Assembly: GCA_003551665.1 (NCBI GenBank)
Contig: PUNE01000134.1
Coordinates: 1 to 54,861, forward strand
Reading direction: 5' to 3'
From: Halobacteroidaceae bacterium
GTDB lineage: Bacteria; Bacillota; Halanaerobiia; B1SED10-174
Length of the DNA stretch: 54,861 nt
Positions 26,542-35,164 of the stretch are shown in pieces. A program made the position numbers and the translations under genes. The notes below the pieces were generated by a model. That model saw only the letters and a program-made list of their open reading frames with translations. It ran no database searches and was not told the DNA's origin. Each line of letters begins with the position of its first letter. Within the stretch, counting starts at the first letter, position 1.

Positions 26542-28042
26542 GCAGGGACAAGGGCTGGTTTTGGGTATTGATCTGGGTACTTCTGCCGTAAAGGTTTTGG
26601 TACTGGATGAAGAGGGAAATGTCCTGGAAAAAACTCAGAAAAGTTATGACCTGATTCGTCCTCAAAAGAACCAGGTTGAACAGGATCCCGAAGATTGGTG
26701 GCAGGCCGTTTTAGCAGCCGTTGAGGAGCTAACAATTCCGAAAAAAAACATCAGAGTAATTGGCCTTTCTGGACAACTCAATGGACTCTGCCCGATGGAT
26801 GAAAAGGGAAAGCCCCTGGGAAATGCAATGATCTGGTTAGATCAGAGAGCAGAGCAGGAGGCTGGAATGCTGAAAAAGGAGTATGGCAAAGAGATCTGGG
26901 AGCAGTGTTTTACAGAACCTGCAGCTATGCTTTCCTTAAGCAAAGTCCTCTGGCTAAAAAATCGAAAACCGGAACTTTATGAAAAAACCAGCAAATTTAT
27001 TTTCCCAAAGGACTATATTACCCACTGTCTTACGGGGGATTATGTTACGGATGTTACGGATGCAGGGGCTGCAGCCATGCTGGACCTCAAAAAAAGAGAT
27101 TGGGCTCATGGTCTGTTGGGAGAATTAATGGACAGGCAAAAACTACCCCGGCTTTTTGAGTCTGTGGAAATAGTTGGAGAAACCAGACCGGAGGTTTCCG
27201 GTCTACTGGGAATAGAACCCGGAACCCCGGTTGTAGCTGGTGCGGGGGATATGGCTGCCCTTGCCCTTGGGACTGGAGTTATTGAAGAGAATACAGCCTG
27301 TGCCACCATCGGTACAGCAGGGCATATAGCTTCTTTCCTTTCCAGTTTACCCGGAGAAGGTGATCCCAGCCTCTGGGTAATGTGTCATGCTGTTCCCGAT
27401 GCCTATTTCTGGCATGGCCTGGTGATGACAGGAGGTTATTGTTTAAGCTGGTTCAAGGATAACTTTGGACCCGAAAGAGAAGAGGGTTACGATATTCTGC
27501 TTGAAGAGGCCTCTTCTGTCCCGGCAGGCAGCGGGGGGTTAATCTTCCTTCCGTTTTTAAGCGGGGCCGCAACACCCTTTATGGACTTTTCGGCCCGGGG
27601 AGCTTTTGTTGGTGTTGATTCTGCTAATACCAGGGCTCACTTTACTCGTGCTGTCCTGGAAGGAGTTGCCTACAACTTTCGAGATTCCCTGGATATTATT
27701 GAAAAAAAGAAAGGGTTCAGGGATGCGGAGTTGATGGTTGGAGAAGGAGGCAGCCAGCATCCCTTATGGCCGGACATTATGGCCAATGTTCTTGGCCGGC
27801 AGGTGACCGTGCTGGAAGAATTGAATTCTTCTGCGCTTGGAGCGGCAATGCTTGCCGGGGTTGGTGGTGGAATCTGGCCTTCTTTTAAAGAAGCCAAAAC
27901 CAGAGCAATTAAGATTAAAGAAAAAAAATTCTACCAGGAACCAGTTTACAGATTATACTCCAATTATTACAGAGTATACACCCAGGCCTATAAGCGATTG
28001 AAAGATGTTTACCAGGAACTGGCTGGTTTAAGGAGGAACTAA
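26534..28042 (+). CDS. FGGY family carbohydrate kinase (xylulokinase-like)
   Basis: 502 residues. ATG 26534 has GGGGGGAG upstream and overlaps the gntR end; an earlier GTG at 26510 is less likely. N-terminal FGGY domain starts GLVLGIDLGTSAVKVLVLDE, with NAMIWLDQRA near 97-105. The catalytic aspartate lies in GAGDMAALALGTG (Asp239), and the C-terminal domain carries FSARGAFVG, AVLEGVAYNFRD and the ATP-site VGEGGSQHPLWPDIMANVLG. It phosphorylates a ketose or polyol-type intermediate at a terminal hydroxyl. The true substrate is unknown; the gene company (lactonase, aldolase) does not fit simple xylose use. Confidence 0.92.
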   Translation: MVEQGQGLVLGIDLGTSAVKVLVLDEEGNVLEKTQKSYDLIRPQKNQVEQDPEDWWQAVLAAVEELTIPKKNIRVIGLSGQLNGLCPMDEKGKPLGNAMIWLDQRAEQEAGMLKKEYGKEIWEQCFTEPAAMLSLSKVLWLKNRKPELYEKTSKFIFPKDYITHCLTGDYVTDVTDAGAAAMLDLKKRDWAHGLLGELMDRQKLPRLFESVEIVGETRPEVSGLLGIEPGTPVVAGAGDMAALALGTGVIEENTACATIGTAGHIASFLSSLPGEGDPSLWVMCHAVPDAYFWHGLVMTGGYCLSWFKDNFGPEREEGYDILLEEASSVPAGSGGLIFLPFLSGAATPFMDFSARGAFVGVDSANTRAHFTRAVLEGVAYNFRDSLDIIEKKKGFRDAELMVGEGGSQHPLWPDIMANVLGRQVTVLEELNSSALGAAMLAGVGGGIWPSFKEAKTRAIKIKEKKFYQEPVYRLYSNYYRVYTQAYKRLKDVYQELAGLRRN

Positions 28043-28043
28043 A

Positions 28044-28778
28044 GTGGAAAAAAACCGGTATGAGCTGGCTTATATGACCCGTCCTGAAGTAGAAGAAGCG
28101 GTAAAAAAGATAAAAACAGTAATTTTGCCTTTTGGGGCAACCGAGCAGCATGGTCCGCACCTTCCTCTGGGGACAGACACCTTTCTTGCCCGGGCATTCG
28201 CCCTGCGGCTGGCAAAAAGAATAGAAGCCCTGGTTCTTCCAGAAATACCCGTAGGGTACTCCTACGTTTGGAAGGGCATTCCCGGGACTGTCAGTATCAA
28301 CCAGGAGACAGTAAAAACCATTGTGAAGGATGTAGCCAAAAGCCTTGATGAGTATGGAATTAAAAGGCTTGTTGTCCTGAATGCTCACGGGGCGAATGCA
28401 TCTGCCCTGAAATACGCGGCCCGGGAGCTCCGCGAGGAAATCCCGATAGAAATTTTTTACTTTACTTACCCTGCCCTGGATGAGGTAGCAAAATTGGCTG
28501 AATCCCCCCGGTGGCACGGTATGGTTCATGCATGTGAATTAGAAACATCCTGGTTGCTGGCTGTGTGTCCCGAGCTATGTGATATGGAAAAGGCAGTAGC
28601 AGAATACCCTGAAGGAAGTGAAGTGGATAGGTACCATTATTCTTCATTGCCCATGGGGGCTTTAAGTAAGAGTGGAGTTTTTGGTGATGCAACTCTTGCT
28701 ACCAAGGAGAAAGGGGAGGTGATGGTAGAGAAGATACTTGATCACATGGAGAAGGTGATTCGGGGACAAAAGATATAA
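28044..28778 (+). CDS. Creatininase-family metal-dependent amidohydrolase
   Basis: 244 residues, GTG start with AAGGAGG upstream, one base after the kinase stop. Metal-site residues of the family are present: Glu34, His36 and Asp45 in FGATEQHGPHLPLGTDT, His115 in NAHGANAS, and the acidic HACELETSW segment (Glu165/167). The family hydrolyses cyclic or linear amides (creatinine, formamidopyrimidine nucleotides, mycofactocin precursor peptide). Inside a sugar-uptake operon it could remove an N-acyl/amide group or act on a lactam. It is therefore the gene that most restricts what the imported compound may be. Length is normal. Confidence 0.88.
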   Translation: MEKNRYELAYMTRPEVEEAVKKIKTVILPFGATEQHGPHLPLGTDTFLARAFALRLAKRIEALVLPEIPVGYSYVWKGIPGTVSINQETVKTIVKDVAKSLDEYGIKRLVVLNAHGANASALKYAARELREEIPIEIFYFTYPALDEVAKLAESPRWHGMVHACELETSWLLAVCPELCDMEKAVAEYPEGSEVDRYHYSSLPMGALSKSGVFGDATLATKEKGEVMVEKILDHMEKVIRGQKI

Positions 28779-28799
28779 ACTTTATTAGGAGGTACTATT

Positions 28800-29906
28800 A
28801 TGCGAACACTTTTAATGACCACGGTGTTTATTGTTTCCCTGGCTCTGATGTTTACAATGCCCGGCGAGGCAAAAACGTCAATTGAAATCAGTTCAATTGT
28901 TGAAGTTAGCGGGTGGCGTTATGTTGTTGATGTCAGCGAAGAACTGGTCGATACACAGGAATTCAAAAAAGAACCTCCGTATACTATAGGCTATGTCACG
29001 ATTTTTATGGATAATACATGGTCGGTTCAGATGAAAGAAGAGATTGCTCACGAAGTGAGCAAGCACGAAGATTTAATTGAAGAACTGATTCACCTGGATG
29101 CTTCCCTGGAGACTGCCAGCCAGATCTCCGCTATAGAAGACCTTGTAGCCAGAGGTGTTGATGCAATAGTAGTTGATCCCATTTCTCCTGTAGCCATGGA
29201 AGGTGTATTTCGGATGGCCCAGGAAAACGGTATTCCAGTAATCGGTATCAGCAGCCCTATTCCTACAGAACAGGTTACCGCCTGGGTAGGAAGAGATGAT
29301 GTTGAATATGGAAGGGTAACAGCTCAGTGGCTGGTTGAAACCATAGATTTTGAAGGGAATATAATAGCCCTATCAGGAATAGCAGGTAACCCTGTTTCAG
29401 AACAGCGCTGGGAAGGAGCCGAGGAAGTCTTTGAAGCCCATCCGGATATTAACCTTCTTACCAGGGAATTTGCAGACTGGGGTTTTTCCCAGGGCAAATC
29501 AACCATGGCCAGCTTACTTGCAGCCTATCCCGATATTGATGCTGTATGGTCCGGGGGAGGAGCCATGACCCAGGGAGCCATGGAGGCTTTTGTGGATGCC
29601 GGTAGAGAACTTGTTCCCATGGTAGGAGAGGCCAACAATGGTTTCCTCTTAGATTGGATTGAATACAGTGAAGAAGGATTTTCCAGCATAGCATTTAATA
29701 ATCCTACCAACCATTCTGCCATTGGCCTGCGCCTTGCTCTTAAGGCCTTAAATGGTGAGCCAATTCCCGAGGTTGTAAATGCAACTGCTCCCTATATTTT
29801 CACCCTGGAAGACGCAAAGCGGTATGTAAGACCTGATTTTGCCGATGGTTACTGGGTTGGGACAGAACTTCCCGAAGAAATTCTGAGCGATCTATGGGCT
29901 GATTAA
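28800..29906 (+). CDS. Sugar-type ABC transporter substrate-binding protein (Peripla_BP_4 / RbsB-like)
   Basis: 368 residues, ATG with TTAGGAGG. Signal peptide MRTLLMTTVFIVSLALMFTM with cleavage near GEA-KT; no lipobox, unlike typical Gram-positive binding proteins. The mature protein has the type I periplasmic-binding fold: TIGYVTIFMDNTWSVQMKEE, IEDLVARGVDAIVVDPISP, NGIPVIGISSPI, AWVGRDDVEYGRVTAQWL, DIDAVWSGGGAMTQGAMEAF. An N-terminal extension of about 40 residues precedes the fold. It delivers the substrate of the operon to the two permeases encoded downstream. Confidence 0.92.
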   Translation: MRTLLMTTVFIVSLALMFTMPGEAKTSIEISSIVEVSGWRYVVDVSEELVDTQEFKKEPPYTIGYVTIFMDNTWSVQMKEEIAHEVSKHEDLIEELIHLDASLETASQISAIEDLVARGVDAIVVDPISPVAMEGVFRMAQENGIPVIGISSPIPTEQVTAWVGRDDVEYGRVTAQWLVETIDFEGNIIALSGIAGNPVSEQRWEGAEEVFEAHPDINLLTREFADWGFSQGKSTMASLLAAYPDIDAVWSGGGAMTQGAMEAFVDAGRELVPMVGEANNGFLLDWIEYSEEGFSSIAFNNPTNHSAIGLRLALKALNGEPIPEVVNATAPYIFTLEDAKRYVRPDFADGYWVGTELPEEILSDLWAD

Positions 29907-29916
29907 AATAACTGGA

Positions 29917-29942
29917 TTGAGGGGGGCAAAAGCCCCCCTCAA
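29917..29942 (+). other. Perfect stem-loop between binding-protein and ATPase genes
   Basis: TTGAGGGGGGC and GCCCCCCTCAA (11 bp, perfect) enclose AAAA. No T tract follows, so it is probably not a full terminator. In other importers such intergenic hairpins protect the upstream mRNA and raise the yield of binding protein relative to membrane components. Confidence 0.85.
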
Positions 29943-29969
29943 CCCAAACAAGGTTAAGGGGTGCGGTCG

Positions 29970-31484
29970 GTGTCCTCTGAAAAGAAGAGATTTTTAAGAA
30001 TGGAAAATATAGGCAAGACTTTTCCTGGAGTAAAGGCCCTGGATGATGTTGGCATTGAACTCTATGGGGGAGAAGTTCTGGGACTGGTGGGAGAAAACGG
30101 TGCGGGGAAAAGCACCTTGATGAATGTTCTAAACGGTATTGTCCAGCCGGATGAAGGTAAAATCTATGTTGATGGAGAGGAAAAAGAGTTTTCTTCCCTG
30201 ATAGAGGCCCAGAATTCGGGCATTGCTTACATTCAACAGGAACTGAATCTTATAGATGAGCTTTCCGTCCAGGAAAACCTTTTCCTGGGCAAAGAACCCC
30301 TGACTCCCTTCCGAACAATTAAATTCCGAGAACTATTTAAAAAGACTCAAGAGGTTTTAAAATCTTTGGGTTTAAACATTTCTCCCCGAGAAAAGGCTGG
30401 TAATCTGTCCCTGGCCAAAAAGCAGATGGTGGAAATTGCCAAAGCCCTTTTGTTCGATGCCAAAATTATTGTAATGGATGAACCCACCTCATCCTTAACG
30501 GACGAGGAGATAAATGTTCTTTACAAATTGATTTGTAGGATGAGGGAGGAAGGCAAGGGGATTATTTATATTTCCCATCGTATGGAGGAGATTTTTTCCT
30601 TTACTGATCGAATTTCGGTTTTAAGAAATGGTGCCTGTGTTGGTTCCAAATCAACCAAGGAAATAGATCATGATGGGCTGGTCCGAATGATGGCCGGCAG
30701 GGATGTTGAAGAACGCTTTTTCAAGGAAGAAACCCAAACAGGCCCCGTTTTACTGGAACTGGATTCTATCCATGGTCAGGGCAAGGTTGAGGACGTATCA
30801 ATCCAATTGAGAAAAGGGGAAATCCTGGGAATTGGAGGCCTGATGGGTTCCGGAAGAACAGAACTCCTGGAGACCATATTTGGTATCTTCCCTCCCAGGG
30901 AGGGGCGATTAACCCTTGATGGGAAGCCTTTTAAACCAACAAGCCCTTACCAGGCAATGGACCAGGGTATTGCCTATATCCCCGAAGACAGGGAATCGAA
31001 GGGGCTTTTTCTGGATTTCTCCATCCTTGCCAATGTTAGCCTGACACGAATGGAAAAGGATAAAAGCCTTTATAATGAAGCTAACCACAGGATTTCCATT
31101 GACAGGGTTTCTGAGAAGCTGGGTATAGTGGCTCCAGGTCTGGACTCAAGAGTGGAAAATCTTAGTGGAGGCAACAGGCAAAAGGTAATTCTGGCCCGGT
31201 GGATTCATGCCGGAATGAAGGTCCTTCTCGTTAATGAACCTACCCGGGGAATTGATGTGGGGACCAAAACCGAGATTTATAAATTGCTTTATGACCTGAA
31301 CAAGCAAGGTGTGGGGATAATAGTTGTATCTTCGGAGCTTACCGAACTTTTAATGATCAGTGACCGGATTGTTACACTTTATGAGGGACAGTTGAGTGGT
31401 GAATTCAGCCGGAAAGAAGCAAATAAAGAGGTTGTACTGCAGGCAATGACTGGCAAAAAAGAAATGGTGACAGGAACGGGGTGA
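29970..31484 (+). CDS. Sugar ABC transporter ATPase with two fused nucleotide-binding domains (RbsA/MglA-like)
   Basis: 504 residues from GTG 29970 (AAGGGGTG upstream; GTG 29961 is also possible). The first domain has Walker A GENGAGKST, signature LSLAKKQM and Walker B IIVMDEPTSSLT. The second has the degenerate P-loop GLMGSGRTELL, signature LSGGNRQKV and VNEPTRGIDVG, where Asn stands in the Walker B aspartate position. In this family the second site is normally weak in hydrolysis, so this fits. It energises uptake through the permeases encoded next. 63 bp after the binding protein, separated by a hairpin. Confidence 0.93.
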   Translation: MSSEKKRFLRMENIGKTFPGVKALDDVGIELYGGEVLGLVGENGAGKSTLMNVLNGIVQPDEGKIYVDGEEKEFSSLIEAQNSGIAYIQQELNLIDELSVQENLFLGKEPLTPFRTIKFRELFKKTQEVLKSLGLNISPREKAGNLSLAKKQMVEIAKALLFDAKIIVMDEPTSSLTDEEINVLYKLICRMREEGKGIIYISHRMEEIFSFTDRISVLRNGACVGSKSTKEIDHDGLVRMMAGRDVEERFFKEETQTGPVLLELDSIHGQGKVEDVSIQLRKGEILGIGGLMGSGRTELLETIFGIFPPREGRLTLDGKPFKPTSPYQAMDQGIAYIPEDRESKGLFLDFSILANVSLTRMEKDKSLYNEANHRISIDRVSEKLGIVAPGLDSRVENLSGGNRQKVILARWIHAGMKVLLVNEPTRGIDVGTKTEIYKLLYDLNKQGVGIIVVSSELTELLMISDRIVTLYEGQLSGEFSRKEANKEVVLQAMTGKKEMVTGTG

Positions 31485-31491
31485 GTAAGAA

Positions 31492-32472
31492 TTGGAGCAT
31501 ATTAACAGGAAGGCCTTAGATGTATTTCGTCAAAACAGGGAAATAATTTCTCTTTATTTTGTTGTTCTTGCCATTGTAATTCTGGGGATGGTTTTTTTTC
31601 CTGCTTTTCGGGGGAGACAAAACCTGATTAATTTGATGAACCAGATAGTCCCCATTGGTTTTGTTGCTCTCGGGCAGACCTATGTTATTCTTACCACAGG
31701 AATTGATCTTTCCGTGGGTTCAGTTATGAGCCTGACAACTGTTCTGGCAGCTACCAGGATGAACGGCGGAGATTTCCAATCCGTTATTATAACTCTGCTT
31801 CTGGTTTTTGCCGCCGCAATAGTTGTTGGGGGGTTCAATGGCTTGATGATTGCCAGGCTTCGTCTCGAACCGCTTATTGTAACCCTCGCGACGGGGAGTA
31901 TTGTCGGTGGAATTGCCCTTTTTCTCCTGCCCCACCCCGGTGGCTATGTTCCCTATCCTTTCACCCAGCTATGGTCTCAGACAGTTTTTAATTTTGTTCC
32001 AATGGGGTTTTTATATCTGCTCATAATTATTGCCTTAAGCTATTTTCTTTTAAGAAATACCCGGTTTGGACGGTGGGTTTATGCCACAGGAGGAAATGAA
32101 CGAAAAGCCAGGAATACAGGTTTAAAAGTAGATCTGGTTAAGGTTAAGGTATATATAACCTGTTCTCTTTTTGCTTCATTTTCAGGACTGGCCCTGGCCA
32201 GCCGGATGCATTCGGGAGACCCTTTATCCGGTAATCCCTTTACCCTGTTTTCCGTTGCTGCTGTCCTGGTTGGGGGAACAACTTTTAGCGGGGGGCGGGG
32301 AGGCATTCTCAATACTGTTGCGGGTATTTTCATTTTAAGCCTGCTCAGGATATTCCTGAATATTGCAGGGGTTTCTCCTTATTTTCAAAACCTGCTTACC
32401 GGTTTAATTATTATTGCGGCTGTTCTGTACAGTTCCTACTCAAAGGGTAGTTTGAAAGGAGGGGTATCCTGA
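31492..32472 (+). CDS. Sugar ABC transporter permease 1 (BPD_transp_2 / RbsC-like)
   Basis: 326 residues, TTG start seven bases after the ATPase stop, with GGGGTGA upstream. Eight to ten membrane helices. Family hallmarks: GQTYVILTTGIDLSVGSVM, ATGGNERKARNTGLKVDLVK and VLVGGTTFSGGRGG. Together with the following gene it forms the channel of the importer; a heteromeric pair of permeases is usual in the subgroup with two permease genes. Its stop overlaps the next start (TGATG). Confidence 0.93.
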   Translation: MEHINRKALDVFRQNREIISLYFVVLAIVILGMVFFPAFRGRQNLINLMNQIVPIGFVALGQTYVILTTGIDLSVGSVMSLTTVLAATRMNGGDFQSVIITLLLVFAAAIVVGGFNGLMIARLRLEPLIVTLATGSIVGGIALFLLPHPGGYVPYPFTQLWSQTVFNFVPMGFLYLLIIIALSYFLLRNTRFGRWVYATGGNERKARNTGLKVDLVKVKVYITCSLFASFSGLALASRMHSGDPLSGNPFTLFSVAAVLVGGTTFSGGRGGILNTVAGIFILSLLRIFLNIAGVSPYFQNLLTGLIIIAAVLYSSYSKGSLKGGVS

Positions 32473-33452
32473 TGCTTTTAGAAAGAATACGCAATGATCG
32501 GAACCTCAAAGTGATGGTGTCCCTCCTGCTTATGATTATTCTGATACTTGGTATTGCAGGGATGATTACCCCCAGGCTTTTGCAGCCCGGCCACTTAATC
32601 GAACTAGCCCGGCAGAGTGTTCCCCTCGGGATAACTGCCTTGGGACAGTCCGCGGTAATTTTAAGCGGGGGAATAGATCTGTCAGTGGGAAGTATTGTTA
32701 CCATGACCAATATTCTTGCGGCGGATATGATCAGGGGGAGAGATAACAGAACAATCCCTGTTGTACTATTTCTTTTAGCCCTGGGGATCCTGATTGGAGG
32801 TACAAGTGGGTTTCTTATTGCAAAAACGGGTATTCCGCCAATGGTAATGACCTTTGCCATGTCTTCTATTGTGCGTGGAGGGGATCTCCTTTACAGTGGT
32901 GGTGCCCCCGGGGGAAGGGCTTCCCCTATGCTCAGGTTTTTTGGGGCGGGCCGGGTTGGTCCGGTTCCGGTTTCAGTGATAATTTTTATTATCCTGGCGA
33001 TTCTGGTATTGTTCTGGTTTAAGAAGGTGAGAACAGGCCGGTCGACTTACTTCCTGGGGAATAATTTTCGTGCTGCAAAGTATGCGGGTGTTCCTGTTGA
33101 GCGAAGGATAGTATTTATTTATGCTTTCAGTGCAACCATGGCTGTTCTAAGCGGGTTAATTTTCTCCGGCTATATCGGTGTAGGAAGCTTTGAGGTTGGC
33201 GGAGAGGCATTTATGCTCAATTCAGTTGCTTCAGCCGTAATAGGGGGTAACACTTTTCTTGGAATTGGGAATATTGCGGGAGCTATTCCCGGAGCTTTCA
33301 TCATTACTCTGATCAATAGCATTTTGCGCTCTCTGGGCATTGCTGTTACCGGTCAGCATATAATGCAGGGTGTTATCATTATTGTTATGGTGGTGCTCTA
33401 CACCGGACAGATTGGATTTTCCAGGAAAAAGTTAAAAAAAGCAGGAGGGTGA
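32472..33452 (+). CDS. Sugar ABC transporter permease 2 (BPD_transp_2 / RbsC-like)
   Basis: 326 residues, the same length as permease 1 and overlapping it by one base (TGATG), preceded by AAAGGAGGGG. Hallmarks: GQSAVILSGGIDLSVGSIVT, GNNFRAAKYAGVPVERRI, VASAVIGGNTFLGIGN. About nine to ten hydrophobic helices. It is clearly diverged from permease 1, so the two probably contribute different halves to the translocation path rather than arising from a recent duplication. Confidence 0.93.
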   Translation: MLLERIRNDRNLKVMVSLLLMIILILGIAGMITPRLLQPGHLIELARQSVPLGITALGQSAVILSGGIDLSVGSIVTMTNILAADMIRGRDNRTIPVVLFLLALGILIGGTSGFLIAKTGIPPMVMTFAMSSIVRGGDLLYSGGAPGGRASPMLRFFGAGRVGPVPVSVIIFIILAILVLFWFKKVRTGRSTYFLGNNFRAAKYAGVPVERRIVFIYAFSATMAVLSGLIFSGYIGVGSFEVGGEAFMLNSVASAVIGGNTFLGIGNIAGAIPGAFIITLINSILRSLGIAVTGQHIMQGVIIIVMVVLYTGQIGFSRKKLKKAGG

Positions 33453-33455
33453 TGA

Positions 33456-34256
33456 ATGACCGTTTCTCTTAAGGGGAAAACCGGTGTTGTAACCGGCGGA
33501 AGCCGGGGGATTGGCAAAACACTTGCTCTGAGCCTGGCTAATTGTGAGGTCAGCCTTGGAGTCTGTTCAATTGATAAAGAAGAGTTAATGCATTTAAAGG
33601 AAGAACTAACTTCCAAGTATGGAGTAGGAGAGGGAAAGTTTTACCTGGAAAATGTAGATGTCAGAAACGAGAGCGCTTTAAAAACTTTTGCCCGAAACAC
33701 CAGAGATGTTCTGGGGGTTCCGGATATTCTGGTTGTGAATGCAGGAAGAACTGACCAGCAGCATCGGACTCTTGAAGATTTGCCTGTTGAGGAATGGCGT
33801 GATATTCTGGATGTGAACCTTACCGGGGGTTTTATCACCCTGAAAACATTTCTGCCCCTGATGGCAGAAAAGGGTGGAAATGTAATTATAATTTCTTCTC
33901 TGCTTGGACAGCAGGGACATGGACAGGCCAATGATGGACCCTACTGTGCATCAAAGTTTGGATTACAGGGCCTCCTGGAGGTGGCAGTTGATGAGTACAG
34001 AGATTCGGGGCTGAATATTAATGCTCTTTATCCGGCCGAGATGGTAAGGACAGGGTTTTTCTCCCACTGGAAACCCGAGGAAAGGCAAACCCTTCCCGGT
34101 CCTGAAGTTCTTGTCGAGCCATTTCTTTTTCTGGCAACCCTTCAGCCTGGTTCCCTTTCAGGAGTTTCCGTAAACGGGAAAAAATGGCGCGAAAATGAAG
34201 ATTATCGAAAATCTTTAATCAGAAAGGGGAAAAAGAATGAGGATCCAGACAATTAA
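33456..34256 (+). CDS. Short-chain dehydrogenase/reductase (SDR)
   Basis: 266 residues, classical SDR. The dinucleotide-binding motif TGGSRGIG lies at residues 13-20, NAG at 95-97, catalytic Ser147/148 in IIISSLLG, and YxxxK as Tyr163-Lys167 in YCASKFG. AGGAGGG precedes the ATG three bases after the permease stop. It likely oxidises or reduces a hydroxyl of the imported compound using NAD(P); a lactone-forming oxidation would feed the lactonase encoded next, with which it overlaps by 20 bases. C-terminal substrate loop is short. Confidence 0.93.
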   Translation: MTVSLKGKTGVVTGGSRGIGKTLALSLANCEVSLGVCSIDKEELMHLKEELTSKYGVGEGKFYLENVDVRNESALKTFARNTRDVLGVPDILVVNAGRTDQQHRTLEDLPVEEWRDILDVNLTGGFITLKTFLPLMAEKGGNVIIISSLLGQQGHGQANDGPYCASKFGLQGLLEVAVDEYRDSGLNINALYPAEMVRTGFFSHWKPEERQTLPGPEVLVEPFLFLATLQPGSLSGVSVNGKKWRENEDYRKSLIRKGKKNEDPDN

Positions 34257-35151
34257 AGGGCCCGTAAAACCAGAACAACTGGGCACAACCTATACCCACG
34301 AGCACCTGATCTGCTATCCTCCTGTTATTGCCATGAAGGAAGATTACGATTTTGAGCTTCCCCAGGAAGAAAAGGCAATAGAGGAGCTGGAATATTTTAA
34401 AGAAGCGGGAGGCAGTTGCCTGGTAGAAGGAACGGCAATAGACTACGGACGTGACGTGGAAGCAATGGGGCGGATAGCAGAGGCTGTGGATGTTCATATT
34501 GTTTTTACCACTGGTTTTAATAAGGGTCGTTTCCACCCGGACTGGTCTATAAAGATGGATGCGGATGCCCTGGCAGACCTTATGGCAAGAGAAATAATGG
34601 AAGGTGTTGCTGGTACGGGATTAAAGCCGGGAATTATTAAGGGAGGGAGCTGGTACAATGTAATCCTTCCCAAGGAGGAAAAAGTTATCCGTGCCGTAGG
34701 CAGGGCCCATAAAAAAACAGGTGCTCCTATCTGGATGCATACAGAGGCAGGAACAATGGGCCTGGAGCAGCTGGATATTCTTGAAGAAGAAGGTGTGGAT
34801 TTAAATCGTGTTGCACTGGGACATTTGGACAGAAATCCCGATCTCTGGTACCACAAAAAAATTGCCGCTCGAGGGGCCTATCTGGGCTACGATTGTCCCG
34901 GAAAAATTAAGTATGGCCCTGATTCTGACCGGGTAAATCTTATAAAAGAAATCCTTGATGCTGGCTACGAAAAGCAGCTTTTAATTTCGGGAGATATGGG
35001 TAGGAGATCCTACCTGACTTCATATGGAGGAGGGCCGGGTTTTTCCTTCCTCCTAAACAAATTTATCCCCCGCCTTCTCGATGAGGGGCTCGAGGAAAAA
35101 GAAATAGATCAGATCTGGGTAAAAAACCCTGCAGCCTACCTATCATTTTAA
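34237..35151 (+). CDS. Phosphotriesterase-family (COG1735) metal-dependent lactonase-like hydrolase
   Basis: 304 residues, TIM-barrel amidohydrolase. Binuclear metal ligands are all present: His21 and His23 in THEHL, bridging (carboxylated) Lys135 in GIIKGG, His168 in WMHTEAG, His196 in ALGHLDRN and Asp253 in LISGDMGRR. Members of this group with studied function hydrolyse sugar lactones, including phosphorylated furanose lactones. The AAAGGGG site and ATG lie inside the end of the SDR gene, arguing for coupled synthesis. In context it would open a lactone produced by the SDR. Confidence 0.92.
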   Translation: MRIQTIKGPVKPEQLGTTYTHEHLICYPPVIAMKEDYDFELPQEEKAIEELEYFKEAGGSCLVEGTAIDYGRDVEAMGRIAEAVDVHIVFTTGFNKGRFHPDWSIKMDADALADLMAREIMEGVAGTGLKPGIIKGGSWYNVILPKEEKVIRAVGRAHKKTGAPIWMHTEAGTMGLEQLDILEEEGVDLNRVALGHLDRNPDLWYHKKIAARGAYLGYDCPGKIKYGPDSDRVNLIKEILDAGYEKQLLISGDMGRRSYLTSYGGGPGFSFLLNKFIPRLLDEGLEEKEIDQIWVKNPAAYLSF

Positions 35152-35164
35152 AGGAAGTGGGAAT

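Noticed and set aside
29970-31484. Asn in the second Walker B of the sugar ATPase as a loss-of-function sign
   Set aside because: The second nucleotide site of RbsA-type ATPases is already degenerate (SGRTEL P-loop), so the change is not strong evidence of inactivation.
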